Origin: Hyphomicrobiales bacterium
GTDB lineage: Bacteria; Pseudomonadota; Alphaproteobacteria; Rhizobiales; Rhizobiaceae
Direction: 5' to 3'
NCBI GenBank assembly: GCA_900473745.1
Contig: UCMW01000015.1
Location: 114,464-178,463, forward strand
DNA: 64,000 nucleotides
Part shown: one piece after another, positions 38,291 to 48,845 of the stretch
How positions within the stretch are numbered: the stretch's first letter is position 1
How the letters are laid out: every line of letters begins with the position of its first letter
Position numbers and translations under genes: made by a program
The notes under the pieces: generated by a model
What the model saw: the letters and a program-made list of their open reading frames with translations, nothing else
Databases searched by the model: none
What the model was told of the DNA's origin: nothing

Positions 38291-39274
38291 TCACCCCTGC
38301 CCGATCAGGACGCCGGCGGCAAGCACAAGCGAGCCACCCAACACCACCTGCATGGCAGCGCGCCAGAAAGGCGTTTCCATGTAGCGGTTCTGGATGAAGG
38401 CGATTGCCCAGAGTTCGAAGAAGACGACGATGATCGCCGTGATCGTCGCGGTCCAGAAATGCGGGATGAGATAAGGCAGCGCGTGGCCGAGACCGCCGAC
38501 CGTGGTCATGATGCCGGAGGCAAGACCCCGCTTCAACGGCGAACCGCGGCCCGACAGCTTGCCGTCGTCATGGGCCGCCTCGGTGAAGCCCATGGAGATA
38601 CCGGCACCCACAGAAGCCGAAAGGCCGATCAGAAAGGTCGACCAGGTGTCACCCGTGGCGAAAGCCGCCGCAAAGATCGGCGCCAGCGTCGAGACGGAGC
38701 CATCCATCAGCCCAGCCAGACCAGGCTGGACATAGGTGAGCACGAACTGGCGCTTCTTCGTCTCGTCTTCCGTCTCGCGCGCATCTTCCGGCAGATGCCG
38801 GTCGCCGAGCATTGTCGCAATCTCCTCATGGCCCTGCTCGGCCATGGCGAGATCACCGAGCAGCTTGCGGATGCCGGCATCGGACGTGTGCTGGGCGGCT
38901 TCGTGATAGAAACGGTAAGCCCCCTCCTCCATCCGCATCGCTTCGTCACGGATCTGGTCGAGCGTCTGGTTCTGGCGCAGCCAGTCCGGCTTACGGTCGT
39001 AGAAGCCCTGGACGTGCTCGCGGCGGATCAAGGGAATGCGCTCGCCAAAGCGGTCGCGGTGCATCTCGATCAGCATGTTGCGATGGGTGTGCTCCACCTC
39101 GGCCATGTCCTCGAAAACCTTGGCCGATTGCGGAAACTGGGCGCGCAACTGATCGGCGTAAGCGAGGTAGATCCGTGCATCATCCTCCTCGGAGGATATG
39201 GCGAGCGCCAGGATTTCCTGTTCGGAAAGCTGATCGAAGGGCCGCTTGCCGCCCTTGAGGGAGAGACTGAACAT
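38291..39274 (-). CDS. mbfA: MbfA-type membrane ferritin (ferritin-like domain fused to VIT1-like transporter)
   Basis: 327 residues. The N-terminal half is a ferritin-like four-helix domain with metal ligands in SSEEDDARIYL, AEVEHTHRNM, MEEGAYRFYHEA and AEQGHEEI. The C-terminal half (about 175-327) has VIT1/CCC1-type membrane helices. MbfA exports iron and protects against iron and peroxide stress in rhizobia. An iron control element lies 18 bases upstream, where Irr would block transcription when iron is low. Confidence 0.92.
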   Translation of the reverse strand: MFSLSLKGGKRPFDQLSEQEILALAISSEEDDARIYLAYADQLRAQFPQSAKVFEDMAEVEHTHRNMLIEMHRDRFGERIPLIRREHVQGFYDRKPDWLRQNQTLDQIRDEAMRMEEGAYRFYHEAAQHTSDAGIRKLLGDLAMAEQGHEEIATMLGDRHLPEDARETEDETKKRQFVLTYVQPGLAGLMDGSVSTLAPIFAAAFATGDTWSTFLIGLSASVGAGISMGFTEAAHDDGKLSGRGSPLKRGLASGIMTTVGGLGHALPYLIPHFWTATITAIIVVFFELWAIAFIQNRYMETPFWRAAMQVVLGGSLVLAAGVLIGQG

Positions 39275-39291
39275 GGGATTGCAACACCTAT

Positions 39292-39308
39292 TTTAGAATT
39301 ATTCTAAA
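39292..39308. promoter_or_regulatory. Iron control element (Irr box) TTTAGAA-TTA-TTCTAAA
   Basis: Perfect 7-bp inverted repeat with a 3-base centre, matching the rhizobial ICE consensus. It lies 18 bases before the mbfA ATG and 99 bases before the truncated haemoglobin gene on the other strand. Confidence 0.85.
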
Positions 39309-39406
39309 CTTAGGACAGTTTGCGGCTTGTATCAAGATGCCGCATGGACCATTTGCATCCGGGAGCGCATCAATCGTGCGACAGATACCCAGCAACGAGA
39401 GAGGCC

Positions 39407-39886
39407 ATGACCACGGATCTCACGGGCCGTGCCGCCCACCGCGCCGAAATCACTGCCCGCGCCAAAGCCGAGATGGCCGCCATGGGCGTGGACGCTTCCT
39501 TCATCGATCTGATGGTGGAAACCTTCTATGGCAATATCCGCCAGCATCCGGATCTCGGCCCAGTCTTCGATGGGCGGCTTGCCGGGCGCTGGCCCGAGCA
39601 CATGTTGAAGATGAAGGCCTTCTGGAGTTCGGTCGCCTTCAAGACCGGTGCCTATGGCGGCAAGCCCGTGATGGCGCATCAGGGCGTCGACGGCATGGCC
39701 GAGGGGCTCTTCCATCAATGGCTGCAGCTTTTTTCCGACACCCTCGTTGAGATCGGCGCTTCGGAAGAGGCCCATCGCTGGTTCATGGCGAGCGCCGAGC
39801 GCATTGCCAAAAGCCTCGTGTTGTCGCTGTTCTACAATCCTGCCTTTGACGATCCCCGCCTGCGCAGCCCGAGTAGCCCGACCTGA
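39407..39886 (+). CDS. Group III truncated haemoglobin
   Basis: 159 residues of 2-on-2 globin type. FYGNIRQHPDLGPVFDGRL and the WPEHMLKMKAFWSSV segment are typical, with the proximal His in a C-terminal helix. Likely roles are O2, NO or peroxide chemistry. It is divergent from mbfA, with the Irr box between them, so iron control of both is plausible but not shown for this gene. Confidence 0.87.
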   Translation: MTTDLTGRAAHRAEITARAKAEMAAMGVDASFIDLMVETFYGNIRQHPDLGPVFDGRLAGRWPEHMLKMKAFWSSVAFKTGAYGGKPVMAHQGVDGMAEGLFHQWLQLFSDTLVEIGASEEAHRWFMASAERIAKSLVLSLFYNPAFDDPRLRSPSSPT

Positions 39887-39995
39887 CGGTTCCTTGCGTG
39901 GAACAATGATACGACGAAACAAAACGCAATTTTGGTCCGGTTGCCGGACAATTTCGTGAGCATTTGACCTTGCACTCCCTGCCCTGCCCGACTAG

Positions 39996-41141
<1,146 letters not shown>

Positions 41142-41164
41142 TCCACCTGCACGGTTCACCAATC

Positions 41165-41192
41165 ACAAACCCGGCTTCCATGCCGGGTTTGT
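41165..41192 (+). terminator. Terminator after the TRAP binding protein gene
   Basis: ACAAACCCGGC/GCCGGGTTTGT, an 11-bp perfect stem with a 6-base loop, then CCGTTTT. Confidence 0.85.
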
Positions 41193-41331
41193 CCGTTTTG
41201 CCGCAGACCGCCTGACGCTCTTCAAAAGGCGGGACAATACGACTAGTCTGTCGGCTGGAACGGAATAGAGCCGGAACGGCTCTCATAGGCTTCAGGCAGG
41301 AGACAGTGCACTGTCGATCATCGTCAGGGTC

Positions 41332-42957
41332 TTGATCGGCAAGCTCTCGCTGTCGGGCGTGGTTCTCGCGATCGCCTTCTTCTGCGCATCGCTGACTCCC
41401 AGCCTCATGCCGCGCGAAGCGCTGGTGCAGGGATCTTTGTCCGGCATTGCTGCAGCTGTAGGCTATTTCATCGGCGTTCTCTTGAGCTCTCTCTGGCAGC
41501 TTTTCGAGTTGCCCGAACTTCGCCTGCACCGTGACAAGGCGCTGTTCTGGATATCCGCGTTTGGGGTGTCCGCGATGGCCGTCGCACTCTGGCGCTCCGC
41601 CGTCTGGCAGGAATCGGCACGTGCGCTCTGGCAGATGGCCCCTCTCGACGCCTCATATCTCGAGGCTGTGCTGGTGGCAGCTGCCCTTTTCATGGGCCTG
41701 CTGTGGATCGGACGCCTGTTCATGATGCTCTTCCGAAGGCTGGCGGCGCGCATGGCCACCATATTCCCAACACGGGTTGCCACCGCCATCGGCTTCGTCA
41801 TTGCTGCCTTCATCTTCTGGTCGATCGGTGAAAACGTGGTCTTGCGCGGCGCACTCAGGCTCGCCGATTCCTCCTTCCAGCAACTGGACGACCTAATGGA
41901 GGACGAGGTCGCAGCGCCGAGTTCGTCGGAGAAAACCGGCGGTCCGGCTTCCCGTCTTGCCTGGCATGGTCTGGGCCGTCAGGGGCGTCACTACATCGCG
42001 TCCGGGCCAACCCGCTCGGATATCGAGCGCTTCTGGGGCGCCCCTGCGCTCGAGCCGATCCGCGTCTATGCGGGGCTCAACAATGCAGACGACATCGAGA
42101 CCCGGGTGGCACTCGCGCTGGAGGAACTGATCCGACAAGGCGGTTTCGAACGCTCGACGCTCGTGATCAAGGCCCCCACCGGCACCGGCTGGATCGATCC
42201 TGCGGCGGCAGACACGCTCGATTTTCTGCTCCGCGGCGATGTAGCGAGCGTCGCCGTGCAGTATTCCTATCTCACCAGCTGGCTCTCGCTGCTGGTCGAG
42301 CCGGAATATGGCTCGGAATCGGCCAAGGCGTTGTTTCGCGCGGTCTATCGTCACTGGAAGCAGTTGCCGCCCAGTGAGCGTCCGCGGCTGGTGCTCTACG
42401 GCCTCAGCCTAGGAGCGCTCAACTCGCAGAGTTCCGTCGATCTTCTCGAAATCGTCGCCGATCCCTTCTACGGCGCGTTGTGGGTCGGGCCGCCGTTCCA
42501 AAGCCGGATGTGGCGCGAACTGACCGCAGGTCGGGAAGCCGGCTCGCCCGCCTGGCTGCCCCGCTATGGCGACGGCTCGATCGTGCGCTTCAGCAACCAG
42601 CAGTCCGACCTCGGTTCAAGCTATGCTGCCTGGGGTCCGCTGCGGATCGTCTATCTGCAATATGCCAGCGATCCCGTGGTGTTCTTCGACCCCCGCTCCG
42701 CCTATCGTTCCCCGGAGTGGCTTTCAGGCGTGCGGGGGCCGGATGTCTCTCCCGAACTCACCTGGTATCCCGTACTTACCATGCTGCAACTGCTGTTCGA
42801 TATGATGATCGCGACGACGAGCCCGATCGGCTATGGGCATGTCTATGCGCCGCAGCATCATATCGATCCCTGGATCGCCGTGACCGGAATTGCAGTCGAT
42901 CCGGCCGACGTGGCGCGGCTGAAGCGCCACTTCACAGAAGTCGCGAAGACCTATTGA
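41332..42957 (+). CDS. Membrane-anchored alpha/beta hydrolase (Abhydrolase_9-like)
   Basis: About 541 residues: four to five N-terminal membrane helices (to about residue 175), then a hydrolase domain with the elbow YGLSLGALNSQ. It matches the architecture of an N-terminal membrane domain plus C-terminal hydrolase seen in the Abhydrolase_9 family. No ATG fits the start: TTG 41332 is one option, and CTG 41311 has AGGAG 8 bases upstream. The substrate is unknown. Confidence 0.8.
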   Translation: MIGKLSLSGVVLAIAFFCASLTPSLMPREALVQGSLSGIAAAVGYFIGVLLSSLWQLFELPELRLHRDKALFWISAFGVSAMAVALWRSAVWQESARALWQMAPLDASYLEAVLVAAALFMGLLWIGRLFMMLFRRLAARMATIFPTRVATAIGFVIAAFIFWSIGENVVLRGALRLADSSFQQLDDLMEDEVAAPSSSEKTGGPASRLAWHGLGRQGRHYIASGPTRSDIERFWGAPALEPIRVYAGLNNADDIETRVALALEELIRQGGFERSTLVIKAPTGTGWIDPAAADTLDFLLRGDVASVAVQYSYLTSWLSLLVEPEYGSESAKALFRAVYRHWKQLPPSERPRLVLYGLSLGALNSQSSVDLLEIVADPFYGALWVGPPFQSRMWRELTAGREAGSPAWLPRYGDGSIVRFSNQQSDLGSSYAAWGPLRIVYLQYASDPVVFFDPRSAYRSPEWLSGVRGPDVSPELTWYPVLTMLQLLFDMMIATTSPIGYGHVYAPQHHIDPWIAVTGIAVDPADVARLKRHFTEVAKTY

Positions 42958-42963
42958 AGGGCT

Positions 42964-43992
42964 TCAGCTCTCCAGACCTTTCAGTACATTGGCGACGTTG
43001 AGCCCGATTTCCGGCACGCCGTAGCCGCCCTCCATCAGCGTCAGCACCGGCACGCCACTGGCCGCGATCATTTCGCCCATGCGGATATAATCAGGGCTCT
43101 TCAGCTTGAAGAAGCTGATCGGGTCCTTCTCAAACGTGTCGACGCCGAGGGAGACGACGATTGCTTCCGCGCCATAGGCCTTGATCTTCTTCAGGCTGTC
43201 TTCGAGCGCTGCCGACCACACCTCCCAAGGCGTTCCGGACGGCATCGGATAGTTGGCGTTCAGGCCTTCGCCCTCACCCTCGCCGGTCTCGTCGGCATAG
43301 CCGAGGAAGAAGGGGAAGGCGTCTTCCGGCTCGCCATGCAGCGAGGCGAAGAAGATGTCGCCGCGGCGATAGGTGATGTCCTGCGTGCCATTGCCATGAT
43401 GGAAGTCCACGTCGAGGATCGCGACTTTCTTGGCACCGTGGTCGATCAATCGTTGCGCTGCGACAGCGGCGTTGTTGATGAAGCAATAGCCGCCGAAGAG
43501 ATCGATGCCGGCATGGTGGCCGGGCGGGCGGCAGAGCGAGAAGGCGAAGCGGTTGCCCTCGTTCAGCCAGTCTGCACCCGACAAGGCGACGTCCATCGAG
43601 GCGATAGAGGCCTCGTAGGTGCCCTTGGAAATCGAGGTCTCGGCGGAGTTGGTGTAGTAGCCGACCGCGCCGTCGATGTTCTTCGGCACGCGACCCGTCT
43701 GGCTGCGGCGGCAGGGAAAGGAGGTCGCGATCGCCTCGCCTTCGAAGCCATGCGCCTGCCAGCGGTCCCAGCAGGTGCGCAGGAATTCGAGATAACCGGC
43801 GTCATGCACCTTGAGCGCCGTTTCGAGCCCGTGTTCGGTCGGCGCGCGGACATCGGTGAAGCCCGCTTCCTTGACGCCCGCCAGCACCCATTCGGCGCGG
43901 AACGGCCCCTCGAAGGGCTTCACCAGCAGGCCGCCATGCAGCTCGGTCTTGGCGTCTCGGAGCTTGTGCTTTTCGGAATAGAATACGCGCAT
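42964..43992 (-). CDS. Acetylpolyamine amidohydrolase-like (class II histone deacetylase family)
   Basis: 342 residues, the length of known acetylpolyamine amidohydrolases (about 341). Zn ligands and catalytic residues are in RPPGHHAG and DVDFHHGNGT, with the late EGGYG loop. The enzyme hydrolyses acetyl amides, probably acetylated polyamines, in the cytosol. The start MRVFYSEKHKLRDAKTEL is canonical. Confidence 0.9.
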   Translation of the reverse strand: MRVFYSEKHKLRDAKTELHGGLLVKPFEGPFRAEWVLAGVKEAGFTDVRAPTEHGLETALKVHDAGYLEFLRTCWDRWQAHGFEGEAIATSFPCRRSQTGRVPKNIDGAVGYYTNSAETSISKGTYEASIASMDVALSGADWLNEGNRFAFSLCRPPGHHAGIDLFGGYCFINNAAVAAQRLIDHGAKKVAILDVDFHHGNGTQDITYRRGDIFFASLHGEPEDAFPFFLGYADETGEGEGEGLNANYPMPSGTPWEVWSAALEDSLKKIKAYGAEAIVVSLGVDTFEKDPISFFKLKSPDYIRMGEMIAASGVPVLTLMEGGYGVPEIGLNVANVLKGLES

Positions 43993-44133
43993 GTTTTGAT
44001 GTTTTCCCTCTGGTCGTTTTAGAGCGAAAACTAGCGCCGTCCACACCTCAGCCACAAGTGCAAAGGGGGCGATCTTCCCGATCATCCGACCAGAAAAATC
44101 GCCCCCCGCCCCTCGGCCCCCGCCGATCCGGTC

Positions 44134-44502
44134 TTACTCGGTCAGATTGATCTGCTCGGTTTCGCCACCGGTGCAAGTGTAGCAGCAGTCGTCGCATGTC
44201 TCCGCGTTGTCGGGTCCAGTGCCCCAGTAGCTCTGCTTGTCGCCGGAAATCCAGGCACCGTAGCAGATCGTCTCGCCTTCCTCGCAGGACAGCGGGATCT
44301 GCTTGGTTTCGCCGTCGTCGAGATAGAAGACCTGATTGTCGCCCGGCCAGACATACTCACGTTCCTGGCTGTAGAGCTCGACCTCGACGGCATTCGGATG
44401 CTCGTTGCGCATGACGAAGGTAACGTCCGCCGAAAATGCCGGCGCCGCCACTGCGAGGCCCAACCCCAAGGCCAACCATTTCAAAATCCCGTTTCTGACC
44501 AC
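44134..44502 (-). CDS. Secreted cysteine-rich small protein
   Basis: 122 residues with a signal peptide (about 1-25, GLGLAVAAPAFSA) and seven or so Cys, the last four clustered in ETCDDCCYTCTGG. The GTG at 44502 has GGGAG 6 bases upstream, better than the ATG at 44550. Acidic and probably disulphide-bonded or metal-binding in the periplasm. No family recognised. Confidence 0.65.
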   Translation of the reverse strand: MVRNGILKWLALGLGLAVAAPAFSADVTFVMRNEHPNAVEVELYSQEREYVWPGDNQVFYLDDGETKQIPLSCEEGETICYGAWISGDKQSYWGTGPDNAETCDDCCYTCTGGETEQINLTE

Positions 44503-44616
44503 AAGCGTCTCCCTGGCTCCCGAACTGCGGGACGTTAAACCTATGATCACAGGAATGTGAAGAGCGGGCGCAGGACGTTTTTTGGGCGAGATCTCAATCT
44601 CTTGGCAGCGATGCGT

Positions 44617-45147
44617 TCAAGCCACAGTCTTCCAGAAGATGACGGTGTCGCAATAGCGGCCATCGGGGAAGAGCGCGTAGTTCGGGATCACGCCTGAACG
44701 CTGCCAGCCGAGCTTCTCGTAGAGCGTCTCAGCGAGTTCGCCGGCTGCCGTATCGAGGACGAGCAGCGTGCGCCCGGCCTCCGCTGCACCGGCTTCCGCC
44801 GCCGCCATCAGCGCCTTCGACAAGCCGAGGCCACGGGCATCACGATGGACGAGCAGCTTCATCAGATCGCCGCGATGCGGCTGGTTGGGCTTCGAGGCAA
44901 AGCCGACCTGAACGGTACCGACCAGGCGGTCTCCAAGGAAGGCGCCGTAGAGAAGAACCTCGCCGCGCCCCACGGCGTCTGCCACGCCCTGCCAGAAAGC
45001 CTCGCCATCAGCCGGCTTGAAAGGCGACATGTAGCCGAGGGATGCCCCGTCCTCCACACAATCTGACAGGGCCTCGCAAAGGTCGGGCAAGTGAGCGAGG
45101 GCATCGGCTTTGGACAGAAGGCGAATATCGGGCTTGGAGGCGGGCAT
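44617..45147 (-). CDS. GNAT-family N-acetyltransferase
   Basis: 176 residues. The acetyl-CoA loop lies in HRDARGLGLSKALMAAAEAG and the C-terminal LYEKLGWQRSGVIPNYAL is typical of the family. It lies 26 bases after the XRE-cupin regulator gene and probably forms an operon with it. Confidence 0.9.
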   Translation of the reverse strand: MPASKPDIRLLSKADALAHLPDLCEALSDCVEDGASLGYMSPFKPADGEAFWQGVADAVGRGEVLLYGAFLGDRLVGTVQVGFASKPNQPHRGDLMKLLVHRDARGLGLSKALMAAAEAGAAEAGRTLLVLDTAAGELAETLYEKLGWQRSGVIPNYALFPDGRYCDTVIFWKTVA

Positions 45148-45173
45148 GGGTCAGGTCCTATTGTCGGGAGCGG

Positions 45174-45746
45174 TCAGGGGCCGAGGGAAATGACGACGGC
45201 ATAGCGGGCGGGTCGGTCTGCCGGATTGCGGTAGCCGTGCACGTCGCCGACATTCATAAAGAGGCAGTCGCCCGCTTCCAGTCGATGCACGGTCTCGCCC
45301 ACGGTCAATTCGATCACGCCCTCGAAGACCCACACATGCTGCGTCTGGCTGCGGCCGATTGGGCGTCCCGGAAAGCGGACCTCGGCGCCGGCCGGGAATT
45401 CGACCTCGACGATATCGGTCCCGCTGCCCGTGTTCTGCGGAGAGACTGCGCGGCGCAGATAGCCGCTTTCCGGATCGCGCCAGACCGGCTGATCGACGCG
45501 TCGCGCAAGCGGCGAAGGCTCGGCCCCAGCGCTGGCAAAGAAGACGGAGAGAGAAACTCCGAGGGCCGAGCACAGGCGTGCCAGAAGCGCCGCCGTCGGG
45601 CTTGCCTCGGAGCGTTCGATGCGCGAGATCATCGCCCGGCTGACGCCGGAGAGATCCGCCAGCTGATCGAGTGTCAGCCCCCGCTCGAGGCGCAGGCGCT
45701 TCAGCCGTTCGGCGACATGTTTCTCGAAGTGCTCGGGTGATTCCAT
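45174..45746 (-). CDS. XRE-family regulator with a cupin domain
   Basis: 190 residues. An N-terminal lambda-repressor-like HTH (LKRLRLERGLTLDQLADLSGVSRAMISRIERSE) is followed by a cupin_2 domain (about 115-185) with HVWVFEGVIELTV. Cupin-fused XRE proteins often sense amino acids or polyamines. It leads into the acetyltransferase gene. Confidence 0.92.
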   Translation of the reverse strand: MESPEHFEKHVAERLKRLRLERGLTLDQLADLSGVSRAMISRIERSEASPTAALLARLCSALGVSLSVFFASAGAEPSPLARRVDQPVWRDPESGYLRRAVSPQNTGSGTDIVEVEFPAGAEVRFPGRPIGRSQTQHVWVFEGVIELTVGETVHRLEAGDCLFMNVGDVHGYRNPADRPARYAVVISLGP

Positions 45747-45870
45747 TATCTGAGAATTTCATGCACATATGGTGGAGTCAAGCTTTCCTGCTCACCCTCT
45801 TCCGTATCACGGCATGGTCGGCGTAAAAGAGGCGGTCGGCAGCCGCCGGCGAGACCGCAGGACAGAGCCT

Positions 45871-46437
45871 ATGCAGCAGCACACTCCCGAGATCGGCCCG
45901 GCCATAAAGCGCGAGCGCAAGGCCCGGAAACTGACGCTCGAACAGCTCGGCACGCTCTCAGGCGTCTCCAAGTCGATGCTGAGCCAGATCGAGCGCGGCG
46001 AGGCCAACCCGACCTTCGCAGTGCTCTGGAGCCTCACCCAGGCAATGGAGGTCGAGCTTTCGGACCTGATCGGCAACGGCACCTCCGTCGCCGGGCGTGA
46101 AGAGATCGAGGTCACCTCGGTCATGCACACGCCCGTCATCCGCAGCGCCGATGGCTCCTGCCGACTGAAGATTCTGAGCTCGCCCCGGCTCGCCGGCCAG
46201 ACGGAATGGTACGAGCTCGAAATGGATCCCGGCGGCGCACTTGTGAGCCAGCCACATTCGATCGGCGCCTTCGAGCACTTCACCGCCTTTACCGACGGTT
46301 TCGAGATTTCCAGCGGCGGCAGCAAGACGGTGATCCGATCAGGCGAAACCGCCCGGTACCGCGCCGATGTTCCGCATGCGATCCGCAACGCCGGAACGGA
46401 TATCGGCAAGGGGCTGCTGGTCGTGTTACACAGATAG
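45871..46437 (+). CDS. XRE-family regulator with a cupin domain
   Basis: 188 residues with an HTH (RKLTLEQLGTLSGVSKSMLSQ) and a C-terminal cupin barrel. Paralogous in layout to the divergent gene at 45174. It lies just before kbl-tdh and is a candidate regulator of threonine catabolism. The ATG at 45871 has AGGA upstream; the in-frame stretch before it is non-homologous in character. Confidence 0.9.
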   Translation: MQQHTPEIGPAIKRERKARKLTLEQLGTLSGVSKSMLSQIERGEANPTFAVLWSLTQAMEVELSDLIGNGTSVAGREEIEVTSVMHTPVIRSADGSCRLKILSSPRLAGQTEWYELEMDPGGALVSQPHSIGAFEHFTAFTDGFEISSGGSKTVIRSGETARYRADVPHAIRNAGTDIGKGLLVVLHR

Positions 46438-46477
46438 GCGAAAAGGCAATTCCAAAATATCGATTGCCGCAGGCCAA

Positions 46478-46497
46478 AATTCCGATATGCTGGAATT
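46478..46497. promoter_or_regulatory. Inverted repeat AATTCC-N8-GGAATT before kbl
   Basis: Perfect 6-bp arms, 23 bases before the kbl ATG. A third AATTCC copy lies at 46448-46453. A candidate operator for the neighbouring XRE-cupin regulator. Confidence 0.45.
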
Positions 46498-46519
46498 ATT
46501 CAGCATCGAGGGATTTCCC

Positions 46520-47722
46520 ATGCAGACCGGCTTTCTCGACCACATCACCGACATCCTTCAGGGCATCGAAGCCGATGGGCTTCTGAAGCGCGAGCGCGAG
46601 ATCGTCAGCCCGCAATCGGGCCGCATCAAAGTTCGTGATGCCAGGGGCACGCGCGAGATGATCAATCTCTGCGCCAACAATTACCTCGGGCTTGCCAACC
46701 ATCCCGAGATCGAAAAGGCCGCGAAGACCGCGATCGACAGCCATGGCTTCGGCATGGCCTCGGTGCGCTTCATCTGTGGCGCGCAAGATATTCACCGGGA
46801 GCTCGAGCAGGCGATCGCCCGCTATCTCGACAAGGACGATGCGATCCTGTTTGCCGCCTGCTTCGATGCCAATGGCGGAATTTTCGAGACGCTGCTCGGC
46901 CCCGAAGACGCGATCATTTCCGACAGCCTCAACCATGCCTCGATCATCGACGGCGTGCGGCTCTCCAAGGCGAAGCGCTATCGCTATGCCAATTCGGATA
47001 TGGACGGGCTGGAAGACGAGCTGAAGAAGGCGATTGCCGACGGCACGCGCTTCCGGCTGATCGTCACCGACGGCGTCTTCTCGATGGACGGCTATGTCGC
47101 GAAACTTCCGGAGATCTGCGCGCTCGCCGAGAAATACGGCGCCATGGTGATGATCGACGAATGCCATGCCACCGGCCATCTCGGCGCCAAGGGCAAGGGC
47201 ACACCGACCCTGACCGGCGTGGGCACGCGCGTCGACATCATCACTGGCACCTTCGGCAAGACGCTGGGTGGCGCCATGGGCGGCTTCATCGCCGGCCCGA
47301 AAGCCGCGATAGAGCTGCTTCGCCAGCGGGCGCGGCCCTATCTCTTCTCCAACAGCCTTGCGCCCGCCGTCGCGGCCGGCTCACTGAAGGCGATCGAGAT
47401 TGCGGAAGCTGCCGACGACCTGCGCGCCAAGCTCTCCGGTCACACCAAGCGCTTCCGCCAGGGCCTGACCGAGGCCGGTTTCGAGCTGCTTCCCGGCGAG
47501 ACGCCGATCATCCCGGTCATGACCCATGACGCAGTGCTCGCCCAGAAGCTCGCCGCCGAACTCGATGCGCGCGGCGTCTATGTCGCCGGATTCTTCTTCC
47601 CCGTTGTGCCCAAGGGCCAGGCCCGCATCCGCACCCAGATGTCGGCAGCGCTCTCCGAGGCCGATATCGACACCGCCATCGCCGCATTCATCGATGCCGG
47701 CAAGACCATCGGGATGATCTGA
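46520..47722 (+). CDS. kbl: Glycine C-acetyltransferase (2-amino-3-ketobutyrate CoA ligase)
   Basis: 400-residue PLP enzyme that splits 2-amino-3-ketobutyrate with CoA into glycine and acetyl-CoA. The PLP Lys is in [13 protein letters not shown], with [10 protein letters not shown] and the N-terminal [15 protein letters not shown] precedes the ATG at 46520. It is followed after 2 bases by tdh, so both enzymes of the threonine-to-glycine route are made together. Confidence 0.97.
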   Translation: MQTGFLDHITDILQGIEADGLLKREREIVSPQSGRIKVRDARGTREMINLCANNYLGLANHPEIEKAAKTAIDSHGFGMASVRFICGAQDIHRELEQAIARYLDKDDAILFAACFDANGGIFETLLGPEDAIISDSLNHASIIDGVRLSKAKRYRYANSDMDGLEDELKKAIADGTRFRLIVTDGVFSMDGYVAKLPEICALAEKYGAMVMIDECHATGHLGAKGKGTPTLTGVGTRVDIITGTFGKTLGGAMGGFIAGPKAAIELLRQRARPYLFSNSLAPAVAAGSLKAIEIAEAADDLRAKLSGHTKRFRQGLTEAGFELLPGETPIIPVMTHDAVLAQKLAAELDARGVYVAGFFFPVVPKGQARIRTQMSAALSEADIDTAIAAFIDAGKTIGMI

Positions 47723-47724
47723 CC

Positions 47725-48750
47725 ATGAAGGCGCTTTCCAAGCAGAAATCCGAGGTCGGCATCTGGATGATCGATGCGCCGGTCCCCGAGATCGGGCCTG
47801 ACGACGTGCTGGTCAAGATCAACAAGACCGGCATCTGCGGCACGGATGTGCACATCTACAAATGGGACGAGTGGGCGCAGAAGACGATCCCCGTGCCGAT
47901 GATCACCGGCCATGAATATGCCGGCGAGATCGTCGCCGTCGGCGCGAATGTCCGCAACCTCCAGATCGGCCAGCGGGTCTCCGGCGAGGGCCATCTCGTC
48001 GGCATGAACAGCCGCGCCTCACGCGCCGGCAAGTATCATCTCGACCCCGAGACCAAGGGCATCGGCGTCAATGTGCAGGGCACGTTTGCCGAATTCGCCA
48101 AGATCCCGGCCTTCAACATCATCCCGCTGCCCGACACGATCGACGACGAGATCGGCGCGATCCTCGATCCGCTCGGCAATGCCGTGCACACGGCCCTTGC
48201 CTTCGATCTCGTCGGAGAGGACGTCATCATCACCGGCGCCGGCCCGATCGGCATCATGGGCGCCGCCATCGCCCGCCATGTCGGCGCCCGCCACGTCGTC
48301 ATTACCGACGTCAATCCGGAGCGCCTGGCGCTCGCGGCTGAAGTCGCAGACGTGCATCCGGTCAACGTTGCGAACGAAGACCTGCGCGACGTCATGACGA
48401 AGCTGAAGATGAAGGAAGGCTTCGATGTCGGGCTCGAGATGAGCGGTTCGCCGGCCGCCCTCGACCAGATGATCGACCATCTCGTGATGGGCGGCCGGAT
48501 CGCGCTTTTGGGCGTACCGGCCCGGCCCTTCCATTTCGACCTTTCCAAGGTCGTCTTCCGCATGGTGACGCTCAAGGGCATCTACGGCCGCGAGATGTTC
48601 GATACCTGGCACAAGATGCTCGCCATGCTCGAAAGCGGCCTCGACATCCGCAAGGTCATCACCCACCGGATGAAGGTGGACGACTATGCGGAAGCTTTCG
48701 AGCTCGCGAGCGCCGGCAAGGCGAGCAAGATCGTACTCGACTGGACCTGA
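47725..48750 (+). CDS. tdh: L-threonine 3-dehydrogenase
   Basis: 341-residue zinc- and NAD-dependent dehydrogenase that oxidises threonine to 2-amino-3-ketobutyrate. The catalytic Cys is in [14 protein letters not shown], the GHEYAGEIV segment follows, and the Rossmann loop is [10 protein letters not shown] second, structural zinc cluster is not obvious: residues 95-110 lack the usual Cys set ([10 protein letters not shown]). It is the partner of kbl. Confidence 0.96.
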   Translation: MKALSKQKSEVGIWMIDAPVPEIGPDDVLVKINKTGICGTDVHIYKWDEWAQKTIPVPMITGHEYAGEIVAVGANVRNLQIGQRVSGEGHLVGMNSRASRAGKYHLDPETKGIGVNVQGTFAEFAKIPAFNIIPLPDTIDDEIGAILDPLGNAVHTALAFDLVGEDVIITGAGPIGIMGAAIARHVGARHVVITDVNPERLALAAEVADVHPVNVANEDLRDVMTKLKMKEGFDVGLEMSGSPAALDQMIDHLVMGGRIALLGVPARPFHFDLSKVVFRMVTLKGIYGREMFDTWHKMLAMLESGLDIRKVITHRMKVDDYAEAFELASAGKASKIVLDWT

Positions 48751-48791
48751 CGGTCGCGCGCAGCCAATGAGGCGCCCAACGCAGAATTTCT

Positions 48792-48817
48792 GGAACATAG
48801 AGCGACTATCCCGCGTA
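48792..48817 (+). promoter_or_regulatory. Weak GGAAC-N17-CGTA promoter candidate
   Basis: One mismatch to the general-stress promoter GGAAC-N16/17-CGTT, 29 bases before the MOSC gene. Confidence 0.3.
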
Positions 48818-48845
48818 TGGTGATCAGTTGAAACTGGGGATCACC

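Noticed and set aside
41257..41281. GGAAC and GGAAT copies before the membrane hydrolase gene
   Set aside because: No CGTT at the right spacing.
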